A stretch of DNA of 54,509 nt from Branchiostoma floridae (taxonomy: Eukaryota > Chordata > Leptocardii > Amphioxiformes > Branchiostomatidae): positions 18,967,727 through 19,022,235 of the forward strand of contig NC_049986.1 of assembly GCF_000003815.2 (NCBI RefSeq), written 5' to 3'. The translations under genes and the position numbers were made by a program. The notes beneath the pieces were generated by a model. That model was not told the origin of the DNA. It worked only from the letters and a program-made list of their open reading frames with translations, and made no database searches. Position 1 is the stretch's first letter; the number at the start of each line of letters is the position of its first letter. Below, piece by piece: positions 12,501-22,900 of the stretch.

Positions 12501-15500
12501 GTCGATTCATACTGAATTTGCATTTCCTCACTAGATCTGAAGAAATCTTGGACCCAGTGTCTGAGAAGTGCAAGCGGATTGAATGCCCGGCATACAAGAC
12601 CATCAAGGAACATGACGGCTTCGAAGAGAGGCGCATCATCCCAGGTAAATAAAACGGGAAGTCGGAATCTTTTGGCCCGAAATTGCGATTTTAAATTTTG
12701 TTCCATGTTTTGCATAAAATTTATCACAGTAGAAGCTAGTTAATTGCACAGCGGATAACTGGACACTTCTGTTAATTGCACGGAATCACAAAATCCTGGT
12801 GCAGTCCAGCTTGATAACTTCGCTTGTTGCATCACCCATTTAATTGCATGAAATACGCTGGCAAATCGGGTGTGCAATTATACGACTTCTATATCTATGA
12901 TTATGAGGTGAGGACCTCTCATAAGCAGTTTTTTTACCCCTTTCTCAAGAAATATGCGTGAATGAAAAAACTGTACTCTTACATCCAGGCACGTGGGTGT
13001 GTAAGAAGTCTACTGGATGCTCCCCGACACAGACGAGTGCCGCCTTCATGTCCCTGTTCTACTACATTTCCGGCAGCAACAGCAAGAACGTGAAGATGGA
13101 CATGACGGCCCCTGTAGTACGGATGGTAAGATAGCACTCTCTTTTTCTGCCAACTATTTGGCACCCAAAGTGGCTTCATGTGGCGTCGTGTGTGGCGTAA
13201 CTGGTAGAGCATTCGGCTCGGAATCTAGAGGTCCCGAGTTAGATACTCGCCGTGTCCCCGACGTTGTGCCCTTGGGAAAGGCTATCCTCATTTCACCCAG
13301 GTGTAAAAATGGGTACCTGACTTTGGTCAGGGAGGTGAAAGAAAAGTCTACCTTTACCTTCTGTCAGTACTGTATGTGGCACTGTTGATATAAGTTACAA
13401 AACACGCAGTGCCACATTCTCCTCGTCTGGCCATAAACAAAATAGAGTCTCCATCTTACCGTGTAGGTGAACCCAGCTGACCTGGATAGGGAGGGATGTG
13501 ATAAGGAGATCAAGACTTGCTTCTGGCTGCCGGAGAAGCATCAGGAAGACCCTCCCCAGCCTACTGAAGACGGGGTGGGTAACTTCAGTCTATCTTTCAG
13601 AATCTCCAAGGATGTTGTATTCTTCTATAAAACGTCTTTGGTATCTCCGATGATTCTGGTGTTTCGCGAAAGTGTCTGGGGATCTTGCATCTTAACTCTA
13701 TTCAGACGTGGCTTTGGGAGCAATCTGAAACACGGGGAAGAGGCTCCTTCAGCTTTGGGACCATGTTTGGTGGTTTTAGCGTAAGTTGTTCAGGCGCTAT
13801 GTGACAAGAAAGTTGGTGAAGGCCTCAAAACCTCATTCCAGTTTGAATAGGGTTGACATAATAAGTACACCACTATCTGAAAATTCAGAATACTTCTTCC
13901 TATTATATTCCTATCTTTTATTTATGTTTCTAGTACATGCACAGACAATGGTGCTTATAAGTAATTACATGGCATTATCCCCACAGGTGTTTCTGTACAA
14001 GAGTCGCGGTCCAGCAGCCTACGTTCTGACGTACATCGGAGGGGAAAGGGGAAGAGATGAGGAGTTTGTGAGAAGGGCGAAGGAATTCATGAGCAAACTG
14101 GACTGGGAAGGTCTTAAGTACAAACGGGTTTGTCCAAGTGCCTTTTTGGTCATCTTTGACACTTGTTCATAACAATGTAGTTATGATCCTTGTTCATTAT
14201 AAACATCTTATTGTCGGGACGGGTGGCGATATTGACTTATGACAACTTTTGACCCGTTGCTGACTACACACACGCGAAAAGTCACGTGTCTAGGGCAATT
14301 GGTTCAGAGAGCTGAAGAACATTAAGTGAGTCATTCCGGTCCAATGTGTGAGCATGCGAACAGCTTAAACTTTTATCTTAATCTTGACCTTGAGCAACTT
14401 TATCTCAACAGATGCCTATTCTTCCCAGGCGTAGGAGATACAGTGAGTTAATTCACTGTGTTGCATAGGGATTTTAAACTTTTACTGATTCATGAATTTT
14501 GTCGCCACCCAAGGAGTACGTGAAATCTGTGGCCTACGACGGGCCGGACGTCCCGGACAGCAAACGAGTGAGAGAAATCTGGCTCATCAAAGAAGAAGCG
14601 TAAGAATTTTTCTTTCAAAAGACGCTTTGATAGATATATTGTGTTTCCATCTCGGGTAAAGCGTGAGGGTAGTCACATTGCCTTTAATGCCGACCGTAGA
14701 GGCAGTGGGTTGTTATTCACCGTGTCTAGGACATGGTATTGGCACCGACTAATTACCTCACAACAACCGAAGTCAAGTACCCATTTTTGCACGTGGGTGG
14801 AGTGAGGAAAGTCGTTTCTGTCTTTTCAAAGAGTACACAACATCGGTAGCATGTCAGGGGACTCAAACCTAGTACCTCTGGGTTCTGGCCCAAGGACCCT
14901 AACCTTCACGCCAACATGACGTCAATCCACACGTCCTTGCCTAATCTAGATAAATTTGCATATAGATCCATAGAACCACTATGCCCGACCTGGTCCTTAC
15001 ACACGAGCTCTCATTCTATGGTACTGGAGTAATTATGTACATGGTGGGCTACGTTTCCCATTTTCTAGGCTCAATATATCCTAATATACTCCATCTGTAG
15101 TATCAATTGCAAGTTCAACTATTGTTCCCCATTGTCGGCAGTGCTGAAGACTACCGCGGTAAGGTGCTGACCACCATGGAGGACCGGTGTAAGGTGATGG
15201 ACTGTCCTAACTACTGGAGCATCAAGAAACACGACGGGTTCGAGGAGAGACGGATAATGCCAGGTACGTCATTGGGTTCCACTTTGTTATGACCTTATGT
15301 TAGAGAGAGTTCTAACTACAGTTAAGAGAGAGAAGCGCTAGCTTCAGAAGATAAGAACCAAAACACACTCTAACAATATTTTCCAACCATCATGTTGAAC
15401 TCATATATCCGCCTACATAGGTCGATTTGTTTATACTTAATTCCAAATGCGAGACCAGATCAACCCATACATGTGCTGTTATCGACAATATCTTGTTCTG

Positions 15501-17147
15501 TATGAAGTCTCGTAGTAGTATTGTCTATATCAGCTAGTAGTTAACTTGTTATTAGTTTCCATACATTGTACCTTGGCGATTGTTGAGCAATAAAATTCAT
15601 TCATTCTTTGGTTATACCCCCACTCCACTAGACGGAGATCTCTCTGCGATCTCGCTGGGACTTTAAGTGGATTTGTGTAATAATTTATGGCATCCTTGGA
15701 ACATTACCCAAATGTAAATGATTATTGATGAAAAGGCAACTACTAAAACATACGAAGCATGAAAAAATTGTTTTATAAATGAAATTCGTTAAGAGATTTG
15801 TCAAATTAGTGGAATATGGGGGGAGGGCAAAAATGAATAGTCTTCTTAAAAAAATCCCTTATAAGGCAGCCTCAGAGATGTTGGGTGGAATTCAGTCGCA
15901 CTATGTATACTGTCTCTGCCAACAATCTCTTTCATTACTGTGATAGTCTTGACATTTGCAGTTTGATGTTTGTTCTACCATGTCTGTAGGCACGTGGGTC
16001 TGCAAGAACTTCAGCACCTGTTCCATGGAAGAAGCATCAACAGGGTTCTCCTGGATTCTGGTGGGTTACATTAGCGGTGGCAACAGCAAGAGGGCCAAGA
16101 TTAAACAGGAAACTCCTATCGTCACCTGGGTAAGGAACGTGTGCGTACACTCAAATCCGTATGAGTTGCGTATTGACATTTTATCTATCTAGAAACGGAA
16201 AGAAGTTACTTTTTATTTTTGTTGTTATCCATCGTTGTGTAGCTTGGTTATCTAACCGAAAATACTTGTAATTGCCTGAACTAAAATAATGTCAATGCGC
16301 AACTCATACGTAGTATACGGAGTACTCGTACGCACTCATTTGAATGATCCCGAAAAGATTAAGACCACATCAATTGTTGCCTGTGTGGTGACTTGAGTTA
16401 TCAAGCTAAGAAGTTTTTTTTTCATTTCCTTCGTTTTAATTTATAAACGTTTAGTACTAACTGAGAACTTGCTGTTAGTGTTAGGGAAACTCCGTCGCGT
16501 CGTGAGTTAGTAAATCGACAATAAGCTCGTACACCATTCCGTGTGCGCATGCGCGATGACATGGATTATGGGTAACATGTCAAAGGTGAAGGCGCCTGCG
16601 AAATAAACAATACACGTCTGAACATATTGTTATGCCGTACATTGAAAAGTACACTAAGATTTTGTCACCAGCCTATGATGTACAATGTTTGTGGAATAGG
16701 ACTATAATGAAGACGAGAACTGTTTACAAGTCAGGGGCCTTGACCTATGACCTTGTGCACGCAGAGTTGGAATGGTGAACGAGCTTATATCAATTTTCTT
16801 CAATTTCTCCAAAGATGCATCCATCTGTCCTGAACTCGAAAGGCTGTAACAAGGACTACACAATGTGTCTCTGGCTGCCGAAAGAACACCAGGAGGATCC
16901 GCCTAAAGCAGCGACGTTTGGGGTAAGTAAGACATGTCTTAAGGCATAATATTGGATAAACGAGTCCTACTCTCAATCTTTCAATCTTCTCTTTCTCTCT
17001 CTCTCTCTGTGCGTGTGTATGTGTGTGCGTGTGTGCGTGTGCGTGCGTATGTGTGTGTGTGTGCGTGTGCATGCTTGTGTATGTATGTATGTGTGTGTGT
17101 GTATGTGCGTGTGTGCGTGTGCATGCGTGTGTATGTGTGTGTGTGTG

Positions 17148-17185
<38 letters not shown>

Positions 17186-18399
17186 TGTTTGTGTTTGTGT
17201 GTATGAGCGAAATAGACACAGAGGGAGCGAGCGAGGAAGCGATAAACACATTTAAGTATCACTCTGGAATGATTTTATGTGATATCAATAAGCTACCTTA
17301 ACTTCCCTCCCCTCCACCAGCCCGGCACGATGTTCCTGTACCACAGTCGCGGTCCTGTAGTCTACGCCATGCCGTATAACGTCACCTCCCGCGACAAGAC
17401 TGAGGAAACCTTCACCCAGCAGGCAGCAGCATTCATGGACAAGCTGGACGCAGCTGGTATCGAGTATAAACAGGTCAGGAATCTAAGATCTTATCAACGG
17501 AAAGTAGGTTGATTTGCAAATTTGAATTAACAATTAAATTTGCTTAACCCTATTCAAACCGGGCTTTTGTGGTCAGTCTGGGACCGAGGTGGTGAGCTTG
17601 TGAGGCCTTCTAACTTCTGCAACTCTTCAACAACTTATCATATGACATTCAAAGAATGATGTAGACTTAAAATCAAGATTTTCAGAACTTTGACGGCATT
17701 GTGACGAAATGCGACGTAATTATGACGTCATCAATTTGACTATTTTTGCTTCTTCTTCCTCCTCTTTTCCGTTTCAAACAATTAAGGTCAATGACCTGGA
17801 CCAGACGGTTGTCACGATCGTTACTGCCATTGTCACAAATACCCTGATGACATAATGTACATGTAGTAAGTGGCAGGACAGGGGCTGGTCACTATACATA
17901 CGAATGTGTGTTGAATAGGAATAAACAGATTGTAGTAGTTTATTAGCCTTAATAACATGTAAAAGTAAAGATTATGTATTGCAAATGTTGCGAAGTAGTA
18001 TTAGTAATTTAAATCTGTAAACTAAGCCATATTATGTTTGTGCATCTTTCCGACAGGAATATGTTAAATCCGCCATGTTCGGGGGAGGACCTCCTAACAG
18101 AGAGCTACATGAAGTCTGGTTGGTCAAACCAGAAAAGTAAGGAACACTCTTGTCAGTTTCATCTATAACGTTATATATATAGATAGATAGAATACATCAC
18201 GGGGTATTTCGTATCGCGAGAGGTACGGCCTAATGGCGGATAGGATCGCCCGAAGGCCGGAGGGACCTAGGGTGATACGGAATACACCGTGTTTTATTCT
18301 ATTTATATCATAAACCCGAAGAAACACATGTTTATCGCAAAAAAAGCGCAAAAGAAGAGAATTTCTAAAGATGTTTTTATTTCTCTATTTACCAGGTGA
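509..18399 (+). CDS. Gene A: poly-SOUL (HEBP-like) protein, at least six domains, 5' partial
   Basis: Spliced gene of 28 recognisable coding exons: 509-746, 1431-1593, 2526-2602, 3508-3695, 4102-4241, 5750-5848, 6142-6276, 6702-6779, 7190-7355, 7791-7927, 8369-8476, 9195-9332, 9722-9807, 10094-10233, 10591-10727, 11034-11141, 11569-11712, 12037-12128, 12535-12644, 12989-13125, 13467-13574, 13987-14127, 14514-14599, 15142-15263, 15990-16129, 16815-16922, 17321-17473, 18057-18136, then one base plus TGA at 18396-18399. All phases agree, giving about 1187 residues. The first exon enters in phase 1, so at least one 5' exon lies before the window. Each unit shows the SOUL/HEBP pattern: CP-Y near the start, a MTAPV-like strand, a WLPKEH-type strand, a YV-S-G stretch and a final NEIWL-like strand. 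Known single-domain relatives bind haem or tetrapyrroles; ligand binding here is inferred. No membrane segment is seen. Module junctions are strong; the exact 5' end and possible alternative forms are unknown. Confidence 0.88.
750..842. repeat. TGTATC hexanucleotide repeat
   Basis: About 15 units directly after the donor GTACGT of gene A exon 509-746. The Val-Ser frame through it is an artefact. Confidence 0.9.
843..1310 (+). repeat. Dispersed repeat copy 1 with ATCTGT microsatellite, interrupted by the SINE
   Basis: Contains ACACACCAGC, CGGCGCGGCAGCAGCTGGTT, CCGCAAGCGTTCTT and CAGAGAAGATGCCCCT. These are shared with copies at about 24340-24520 (minus) and 24610-24800 (plus). It follows a TGTATC microsatellite at 750-842; the minus copy at 24.5 kb also has an ATACAG run at the same end. 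Confidence 0.65.
1014..1275 (+). mobile_element. 5S-rRNA-derived SINE (SINE3 type)
   Basis: The head matches 5S rRNA blocks: TACGGCC, GATCTCGGAAGTTAAGCA, CAGTACTTGGATGGGGGACC and TGCTGTAGCC. The body contains GGGACGTAAAACGGGGGTCC, typical of deuterostome SINE bodies. The end is an ATT repeat. It sits inside another repeat (see 843-1310), which is present without it near 24770. Confidence 0.75.
1871..2034. other. Assembly gap of 164 N
   Basis: The 16 bases TCTCAGGTCTTGCGAG occur on both sides of the gap (1855-1870 and 2035-2050). A related stretch lies at 2370-2420, so this is a local tandem duplication that was probably mis-assembled. Confidence 0.95.
2620..2860 (-). mobile_element. tRNA-derived SINE
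   Basis: On the minus strand: box A TGGCGCAGTGG, box B GGTTCGAATCC, then TGCCCTTGGGAAAGGCAC and a unique tail. Lies in the intron between gene A domains 1 and 2. Confidence 0.65.
3178..3325. mobile_element. Hairpin MITE
   Basis: CCTGGGTACCATCCGG-TAGTAGTTC at the left is inverted at the right (GAACTACTTTCCGGATAGTA-CCCAGG). Lies in the intron before gene A exon 3508-3695. Confidence 0.6.
3508..6779 (+). other. Gene A SOUL domain 2
   Basis: Exons 3508-3695, 4102-4241, 5750-5848, 6142-6276 and 6702-6779. It opens with a Lys/Thr/Pro-rich linker, then CEITECPKY, followed by VCTKTVSCS, the strand [27 protein letters not shown], and [19 protein letters not shown]. The FIDDEPI stretch keeps a HEBP2-like acidic strand that later modules have lost. 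The last exon ([10 protein letters not shown], then [10 protein letters not shown]) ends in phase 0 rather than phase 2, so the boundary to domain 3 is shifted. The 3' splice site of the 5750 exon lies immediately after a large inverted-repeat transposon. Confidence 0.85.
4574..5743. mobile_element. 1.2-kb inverted-repeat element with internal tandem repeats
   Basis: Ends of at least 150 bases are inverted copies: GATCAAACAATAGTGCTCAG, TTTGGCTCATATTTTGCACA, GTTGCCATGGCAAC and TTTTGAGGCCATTTTCACAG occur in one orientation at 4.6-4.78 kb and reversed at 5.6-5.74 kb. Between them are three diverged repeats of about 190 bases (starts near 5050, 5240 and 5435, each with AGTAGGTCA). No coding frame is seen. 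The right end lies six bases before the start of the gene A exon at 5750. Confidence 0.7.
7475..7660 (+). mobile_element. 5'-truncated SINE body
   Basis: GGTACCTGACTTCGGTTGGG and the 3' part GTATGTGGTACTGTTA match the 13.3-kb SINE; the tRNA-like head is absent. Confidence 0.5.
7931..8016. repeat. CACCT pentanucleotide repeat
   Basis: CTCAC/CACCT units begin a few bases after the donor of gene A exon 7791-7927. Confidence 0.9.
10094..12128 (+). other. Gene A SOUL domain 4
   Basis: Exons 10094-10233, 10591-10727, 11034-11141, 11569-11712 and 12037-12128. An acidic linker ([14 protein letters not shown]) precedes [10 protein letters not shown], then [19 protein letters not shown] and [41 protein letters not shown], and NEIW-like [10 protein letters not shown]. 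The strand normally read MTAPV is MTSSI here. It is the most divergent of the later modules in the fourth exon ([15 protein letters not shown] instead of the SRGP motif). Confidence 0.86.
12728..12898. mobile_element. Pogo-like MITE
   Basis: Ends CAGTAGAAGCTAGTTAATTG and (CAATTAT)ACGACTTCTA, with several AATTGCA blocks inside. A second copy in reverse orientation lies at 49848-50016. Resembles non-autonomous pogo/Tigger elements by end sequence; this is family knowledge, not a search result. Confidence 0.5.
13180..13410 (+). mobile_element. tRNA-derived SINE
   Basis: Box A-like TGGCGTAACTGG, box B-like GAGTTAGATACTC, TGCCCTTGGGAAAGGC, TTTCACCCAGGTGTAAAAAT and GGTACCTGACTT. Body-only relatives are at 7475-7660. 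Confidence 0.6.
14670..14930 (-). mobile_element. tRNA-derived SINE
   Basis: On the minus strand the head has GGTTTGAGTCCCC (box B-like), followed by CTCACTCCACCCACGTGCAA and GGTACTTGACTTCGGTTG. Confidence 0.5.
15553..15607 (+). mobile_element. Short retroelement tail copy
   Basis: CCATACATTGTACC, TTGTTGAGCAATAAA and an ATTC tail, the same family as 26.9, 41.2 and 52.2 kb. Lies in an intron of gene A. Confidence 0.5.
16990..17205. repeat. Long GT/CA microsatellite
   Basis: About 200 bases of GT with GC and AT variants in the intron between gene A exons 16815-16922 and 17321-17473. The His/Thr or Val/Cys frames across it are not genes. Confidence 0.9.
18170..18312. mobile_element. MITE in the last intron of gene A
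   Basis: Inverted ends ATAGAATACATCACGG and CCGTGTTTTATTCTAT, with inner GTATTTCGTATC and GATACGGAATAC. Confidence 0.6.
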
Positions 18400-18459
18400 A
18401 GCCCGCCCTCTTCCGGTAAGCGACTGAGCGAAGTGCGGCTGGTGGAACCTGAAGAGTGA
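18396..18459 (+). pseudogene. Decayed duplicate of a SOUL terminal exon, now in the 3' UTR of gene A
   Basis: After the acceptor at 18394-18395 the first frame reads VKPALFR then stop, like VKSAMF of the true fifth exon. In another frame the bases then read GKRLSEVRLVEPEE and stop, like the [14 protein letters not shown] ends of other modules. The two halves are out of frame and the middle is missing. This looks like an old duplicated or alternative last exon with a deletion and a frameshift. The first four bases are still used to complete the last codon and the stop of gene A. Confidence 0.6.
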
Positions 18460-18793
18460 TTCTGTCCTTCCATAAGCACGTGCCGATTCTTGTTTCTATT
18501 CTGCCACCAATGAGCGAGGCGACCACAATATGCTGGTTCCATTTCGTGGCTGTTTTTCGTGTCTTTGATTGCATAACACGGCGCAAGTTTGAAGTTGTTG
18601 TCATTGATTACCAACCAAAGTTCACCAAATTGTATTGTCCAAGTGGAATATCCAGTGCAATGTCACACTGCACATTCGCAACTAATGCGTAAGTTGGAAT
18701 GCATTCTGTTCAGAGAAATGAGCCGAATAAACGGTACCTATAGCTATCCTTTATCAATTTTTGCATTTACAGCTTGGCTGCTCTAAAGCTTAC

Positions 18794-18799
18794 AATAAA
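18794..18799 (+). terminator. Probable poly(A) signal of gene A
   Basis: AATAAA about 400 bases after the stop of gene A. A second AATAAA lies near 18726. Either could be used; no transcript data are available. Confidence 0.5.
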
Positions 18800-18829
18800 G
18801 CAGACTGAACATTGAAATTCGTATGCTGT

Positions 18830-19470
18830 GGTTTTTTTTTCAAAGCAGCGTCTGTCATCTTTGTAGTTACGGAAACTTACATACTTAGACTTATACCGCG
18901 GTCACATATGTCGAGCGATTGTCATACCATTTTAATGCCATACGACTTTCAAACAGGCTGTGACAGAACCAACCTCGGACAAGGATCTAAGACTGCATTT
19001 CGTGTATCAAGATATTTGAACTTAACAGGATATATCTATGGCTGAACCACCGCCCCCCGCCCCAAGCCCAAGTCAGCGGTCGTACGGTGATTTCACGACG
19101 TATGTGACCGCGCCCGCAAAGCAAAGCTAAGGGCACAACCCGCCGTACGTGCAAATACGTGCTGCCTACGTGCCGAAACGTGGGCAATCTTGTGGGATCC
19201 AAAAGTGATAAGTACCGCCTACGGAATCCAACGGGCCAAACACGCCGTGGCACCTTCAGTGCATGCAAAACTTTCTCTGCGTTCTGGGTGCAGCCGCGGA
19301 TTCACCCCCGTACGAGCCAGGCGTGGCCAGACCACGAACTTACACCTGGCGCAACCGTGTCAGTGACGTGCCTTGACGTACTCCCTCCCTACTCTTGCTA
19401 TTCTGTCCCCACGTTTTCAAAACAATCAATATCCATACGAAGATCAAATGAAGATTCAGCCATGGTTTCA
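18830..19470. other. Gap between convergent genes A and B, filled by repeats
   Basis: No exon is seen here. About 18890-19115 has inverted ends built around GGTCACATA and its complement TATGTGACC, a MITE-like structure. About 19110-19330 is a GC-rich repeat whose second copy lies near 34860-35110; both contain the stretches AAACGTGGGCAATCTT and AAGTACCGCCT. On the minus strand, AATAAA at 19473-19478 is the likely poly(A) signal of gene B. Confidence 0.5.
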
Positions 19471-19472
19471 TC

Positions 19473-19478
19473 TTTATT
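19473..19478 (-). terminator. Probable poly(A) signal of gene B
   Basis: AATAAA on the minus strand about 520 bases after the stop codon of gene B. It is the only clear hexamer seen downstream before the gene A poly(A) region. Confidence 0.45.
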
Positions 19479-19997
19479 TGCATTCATCTGAAGTACACCT
19501 ATGCACTCGTGTTATTGAAGTAGATGTTCATATTACAAGTACCAAATGTTTTAAATGAATCTCAAACTCTATGAATGAAACGGCTCACAAAAAGGGCATC
19601 TACCTACTGTCGTTGTTGCTAGAGCATAGCCTGTAGTTGGTAATGGTCGGTTTCAGATAGCATTCACTTTCTTTCGTCAGTGACACAAGCTGAGGAGATC
19701 TTGAGAAAAGCAGCTATAAAAACAAACGTCTGACCACTCCCAAAATCATATCCAGTTGTTTGACTGCTATTTGGTGTATCGTATCACATGAATGTCTAAC
19801 CTTTATGTACTTAGTTTATATTGTACTTCAACAAGTTAAGTGTTTAAGAAGTAATTTCATACATTTCCTATGATCCTAACCGCTCACAACATTTCAAATC
19901 ATTCCCTTGGATTGCTCTTCATCATGACTTGAACCGTGACTTGAGTTGGTTTGGTTTTCAATCTTCTTCTCTCCTGCTGTGTTTTCTTGTCTCCATC

Positions 19998-22900
19998 TTA
20001 CTCCTCGTCCTTCGCCTCACTAGCTTCACCCTCTGTAAAATAGGTGAGGAACAGAGACAGACAAAAAGTCAATCTGTAACAGGGACTGCACATATGGTGA
20101 GTATATGGTAAGTACAACGCTAAATGGATGACTGGGACACCTTTATTGTACACATATACCCACTGGATTGAGTGCGGATTAAGTACAGGCCACATACGAA
20201 TAGTTACATATAGAGTCATAACATACATACAATGTCAAGCTAACAAGAATTATATTCTAATGAGAGAATTCGACTTCTTGTTTCTTTGTGACGGTAAATG
20301 ACAAGCACAAAGGATCCATTTGTGTTGAAGCACAATCGAGCCGTTATCTCCTTTTATCACGATTTTGTTCTGTTTTAGGCCCTGTTGATTTGACCATATG
20401 AATGACATCTAGTAATATTATAGATAGTCGCAAGTGAATGCCTTTTACTGTACCTTGCTGTACTTGCCTTGGCTTGACCAACGTAAAGTAGGTGATCCTT
20501 TCCTGAGGGTCGCCAAAAGGCCTGTCGTATGAGAAGAAGCCAACCCAGGTCTGGAAAAATTGGCAACAGATATGAAATTCAATCCAGTTCGTGATCATGC
20601 CAACGAAAAAAAATACATGTTACTCACAAGAAGGAGTTATCTGTGCATCACTATATATTCATACATATATTACACTTACATTTATAAAGGATTACATTTG
20701 TGACCGCGTTGTGATCATCGCAATCATCACTGTATATATGAATATGTTAAAACTTTGCGTTTGTGACTGTAAGCAGCGACACGTATAGCTGTGGTACAAT
20801 GTAAACTAGTCAGAATTACCCTTAGATAGGTGACAGAAGGCCACTGAAACGTTGGAGGACATAAAGACAAAGCAGTTGTGTAAAAAAATCATTTTATTCA
20901 GTGCCGAATGTGACCTGATGAAACTATTTATGTATCTAGATAGATAGATAAAGAAATAGGTAGATCGATGAATAGATAAATAGGTATTGTCCTAATCTCC
21001 AAGCAGAGGTCGAGTCGCGCTCTTCTTAAGAAGAGTGCCCGTGTAATTTTTCCGACTACTACGATATCTGCGCGACTCGACCTCTGCTTGGAGAGTAGTA
21101 TTGTCCCACCTTATCATACTCGACGTTTTCCTTGTCAAGTGTCTTCATCAGTTTCTGAGTTTCTTCCGACACAAGGAAAGGACCCTTCACGGCAGTAGCG
21201 TATACGTGTAAGCCGTCATCTGTTGTAAACGTGGCCACCTGCGAATCAGAACGGAGCAAGAGAAAAGACAATGTCAGATGCTGATGCACTTGGTATGTCG
21301 CGAACAAAATGAATCCTACGCGCCTCTTGACAAAAACCTTCCTAGAAAAATAGACTTATGGAAAAGATAAATATACGAGACACTCCAAAATTCCTTCATT
21401 CCATCTTGTACTCAGAAAGGCTACTACTAAAGATAAAAGGGGTGCGGTAAGACCTAGAGTCATCAACTTAAACAATCTCCGTTGTAGTGATACAAACCTA
21501 CAAAATACTAAAGAGCTACGCGAAGGACCATGGAGGCCAAAGAGCTGTGAAAGAGGCTCACCGGATTGTTTCGGGGGGGGGGGGGGGGTATGCTAATGTA
21601 CGTAGTAAGTAAACATATGAGATGCTATGTGGCTATTGCTGTTTGACAACTCGACTCACCCCTTCTCCAGTTGGCTTTGGTAACTCCTTCCCCTCGTACT
21701 CCTCGGGTAGTCTTGAGCATATCTCAAAGTCACGATCACACGGACCCTTCTCTTCCTCCTCATCAGAGTAGACTCTGGCCTGAGACGGAACACAACGAGA
21801 ATATGATATAAAAATTAATGCTAATGATAAAATACATCTCTTCTAATTGTAGAAAATAATTTATTTTGTCGTTAATCTGCAACCTGCACATTGACCATTA
21901 TAAATATATTCTGTGTATTCAGTCAAACAGTACACCAGCAAGAAACTTTGGCCGAAGATAGACGAAGATGGAAAACTTATGTTGATGACATTGCTGCCCC
22001 TACGGCAGGTGAGGCTATGGGACCGGTGAGGTGAGGTATTCAGTGATCTGTTCTACCCTACGGTACCTCTGATCATTTAGATTTCAGACAAACTTTCCTT
22101 TTGCCGCATAAGTTTTGGGATTCCCGGAGAAAGTCATCCATACAACCAAATCAAAATGGTCCAACGTACCTTGTAGAATGGGACGGCGAAGTCAGTGATC
22201 GTCTGGTTGTCGCTGTTGTCGCCGTAGAAGTACTTCACAAGAGGCATGCTGAGCTGCCTGCCGAAGGGGTACGGGTCTCCGCAGAGCTTCGCTCGGTAAC
22301 ACACGGATCTACCTTTAAGGTGGATGGTACAACAGAACTCATGCCATGAAGAATGAAGGTACTAGTTTTCGGCTCAGTTAGTACACTAGTATATTTCATA
22401 TAATATACGCGTGTGTGTGTATGTATGTGCATATATATACATATATGTGTCTATGTATGTGTGTGTGTGTGTGTGTGCGCGTGTGTGTGTGACGTCTGTG
22501 TGTGTGAGTGTGTATGCTTGTAAGAACCCATACATGTAGGTTGCCATGACAGTTGATACGTGGGGAGATATTGTAAAAAGATTTTGGGCCTCTTGGGCCT
22601 CTCTTTGCACTGCAACAGAACTTTGGGTTTTTTTTGTATGTTTGTCCTGGACATGTTGTGGTGTTGGTAACTTAAGTTTAGTAGTAGACAGGGTAGATCT
22701 AATCTTCAAGCAGATCCTACGGTAGGATATTAAAGATAGTATCAGAAGTGAAGCCGGTTTAGGAGTATGTTTCGCTACCGGCCTCTTGGCTGACTACACT
22801 CATTGGCCAGTTTGGTACAATCTTATGCCATTGTAGAATCTGCTTGGAGTTTAGTAAGATTCTCACGTGCTGGCAGAAGCAGCTCCATGAAGTTGCTATG

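Larger units (their letters stand above)
12535..14599 (+). other. Gene A SOUL domain 5
   Basis: Exons 12535-12644, 12989-13125, 13467-13574, 13987-14127 and 14514-14599. Motifs: [38 protein letters not shown] and [42 protein letters not shown], and [10 protein letters not shown]. This is the clearest example of the module and served as the reference for the others. A tRNA-derived SINE sits in the intron between its second and third exons. Confidence 0.88.
15142..18399 (+). other. Gene A SOUL domain 6 and C-terminus
   Basis: Exons 15142-15263, 15990-16129, 16815-16922, 17321-17473 and 18057-18136. Motifs: [71 protein letters not shown] and [15 protein letters not shown] is replaced by QETPIV, the least conserved version in the gene. 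The last codon is split (AA at 18136, G at 18396) and TGA follows at once, so the protein ends just after the final strand. Confidence 0.84.

Noticed and set aside
16800-17262. Several long His-Thr or Val-Cys open frames on both strands
   Set aside because: They are translations of the GT/CA microsatellite in a gene A intron.
20993-21097. MITE family 1 as true introners that created the gene B introns
   Set aside because: The introns are several times longer than the MITE, and the matching introns in gene A lack it. Insertion into existing introns is simpler.
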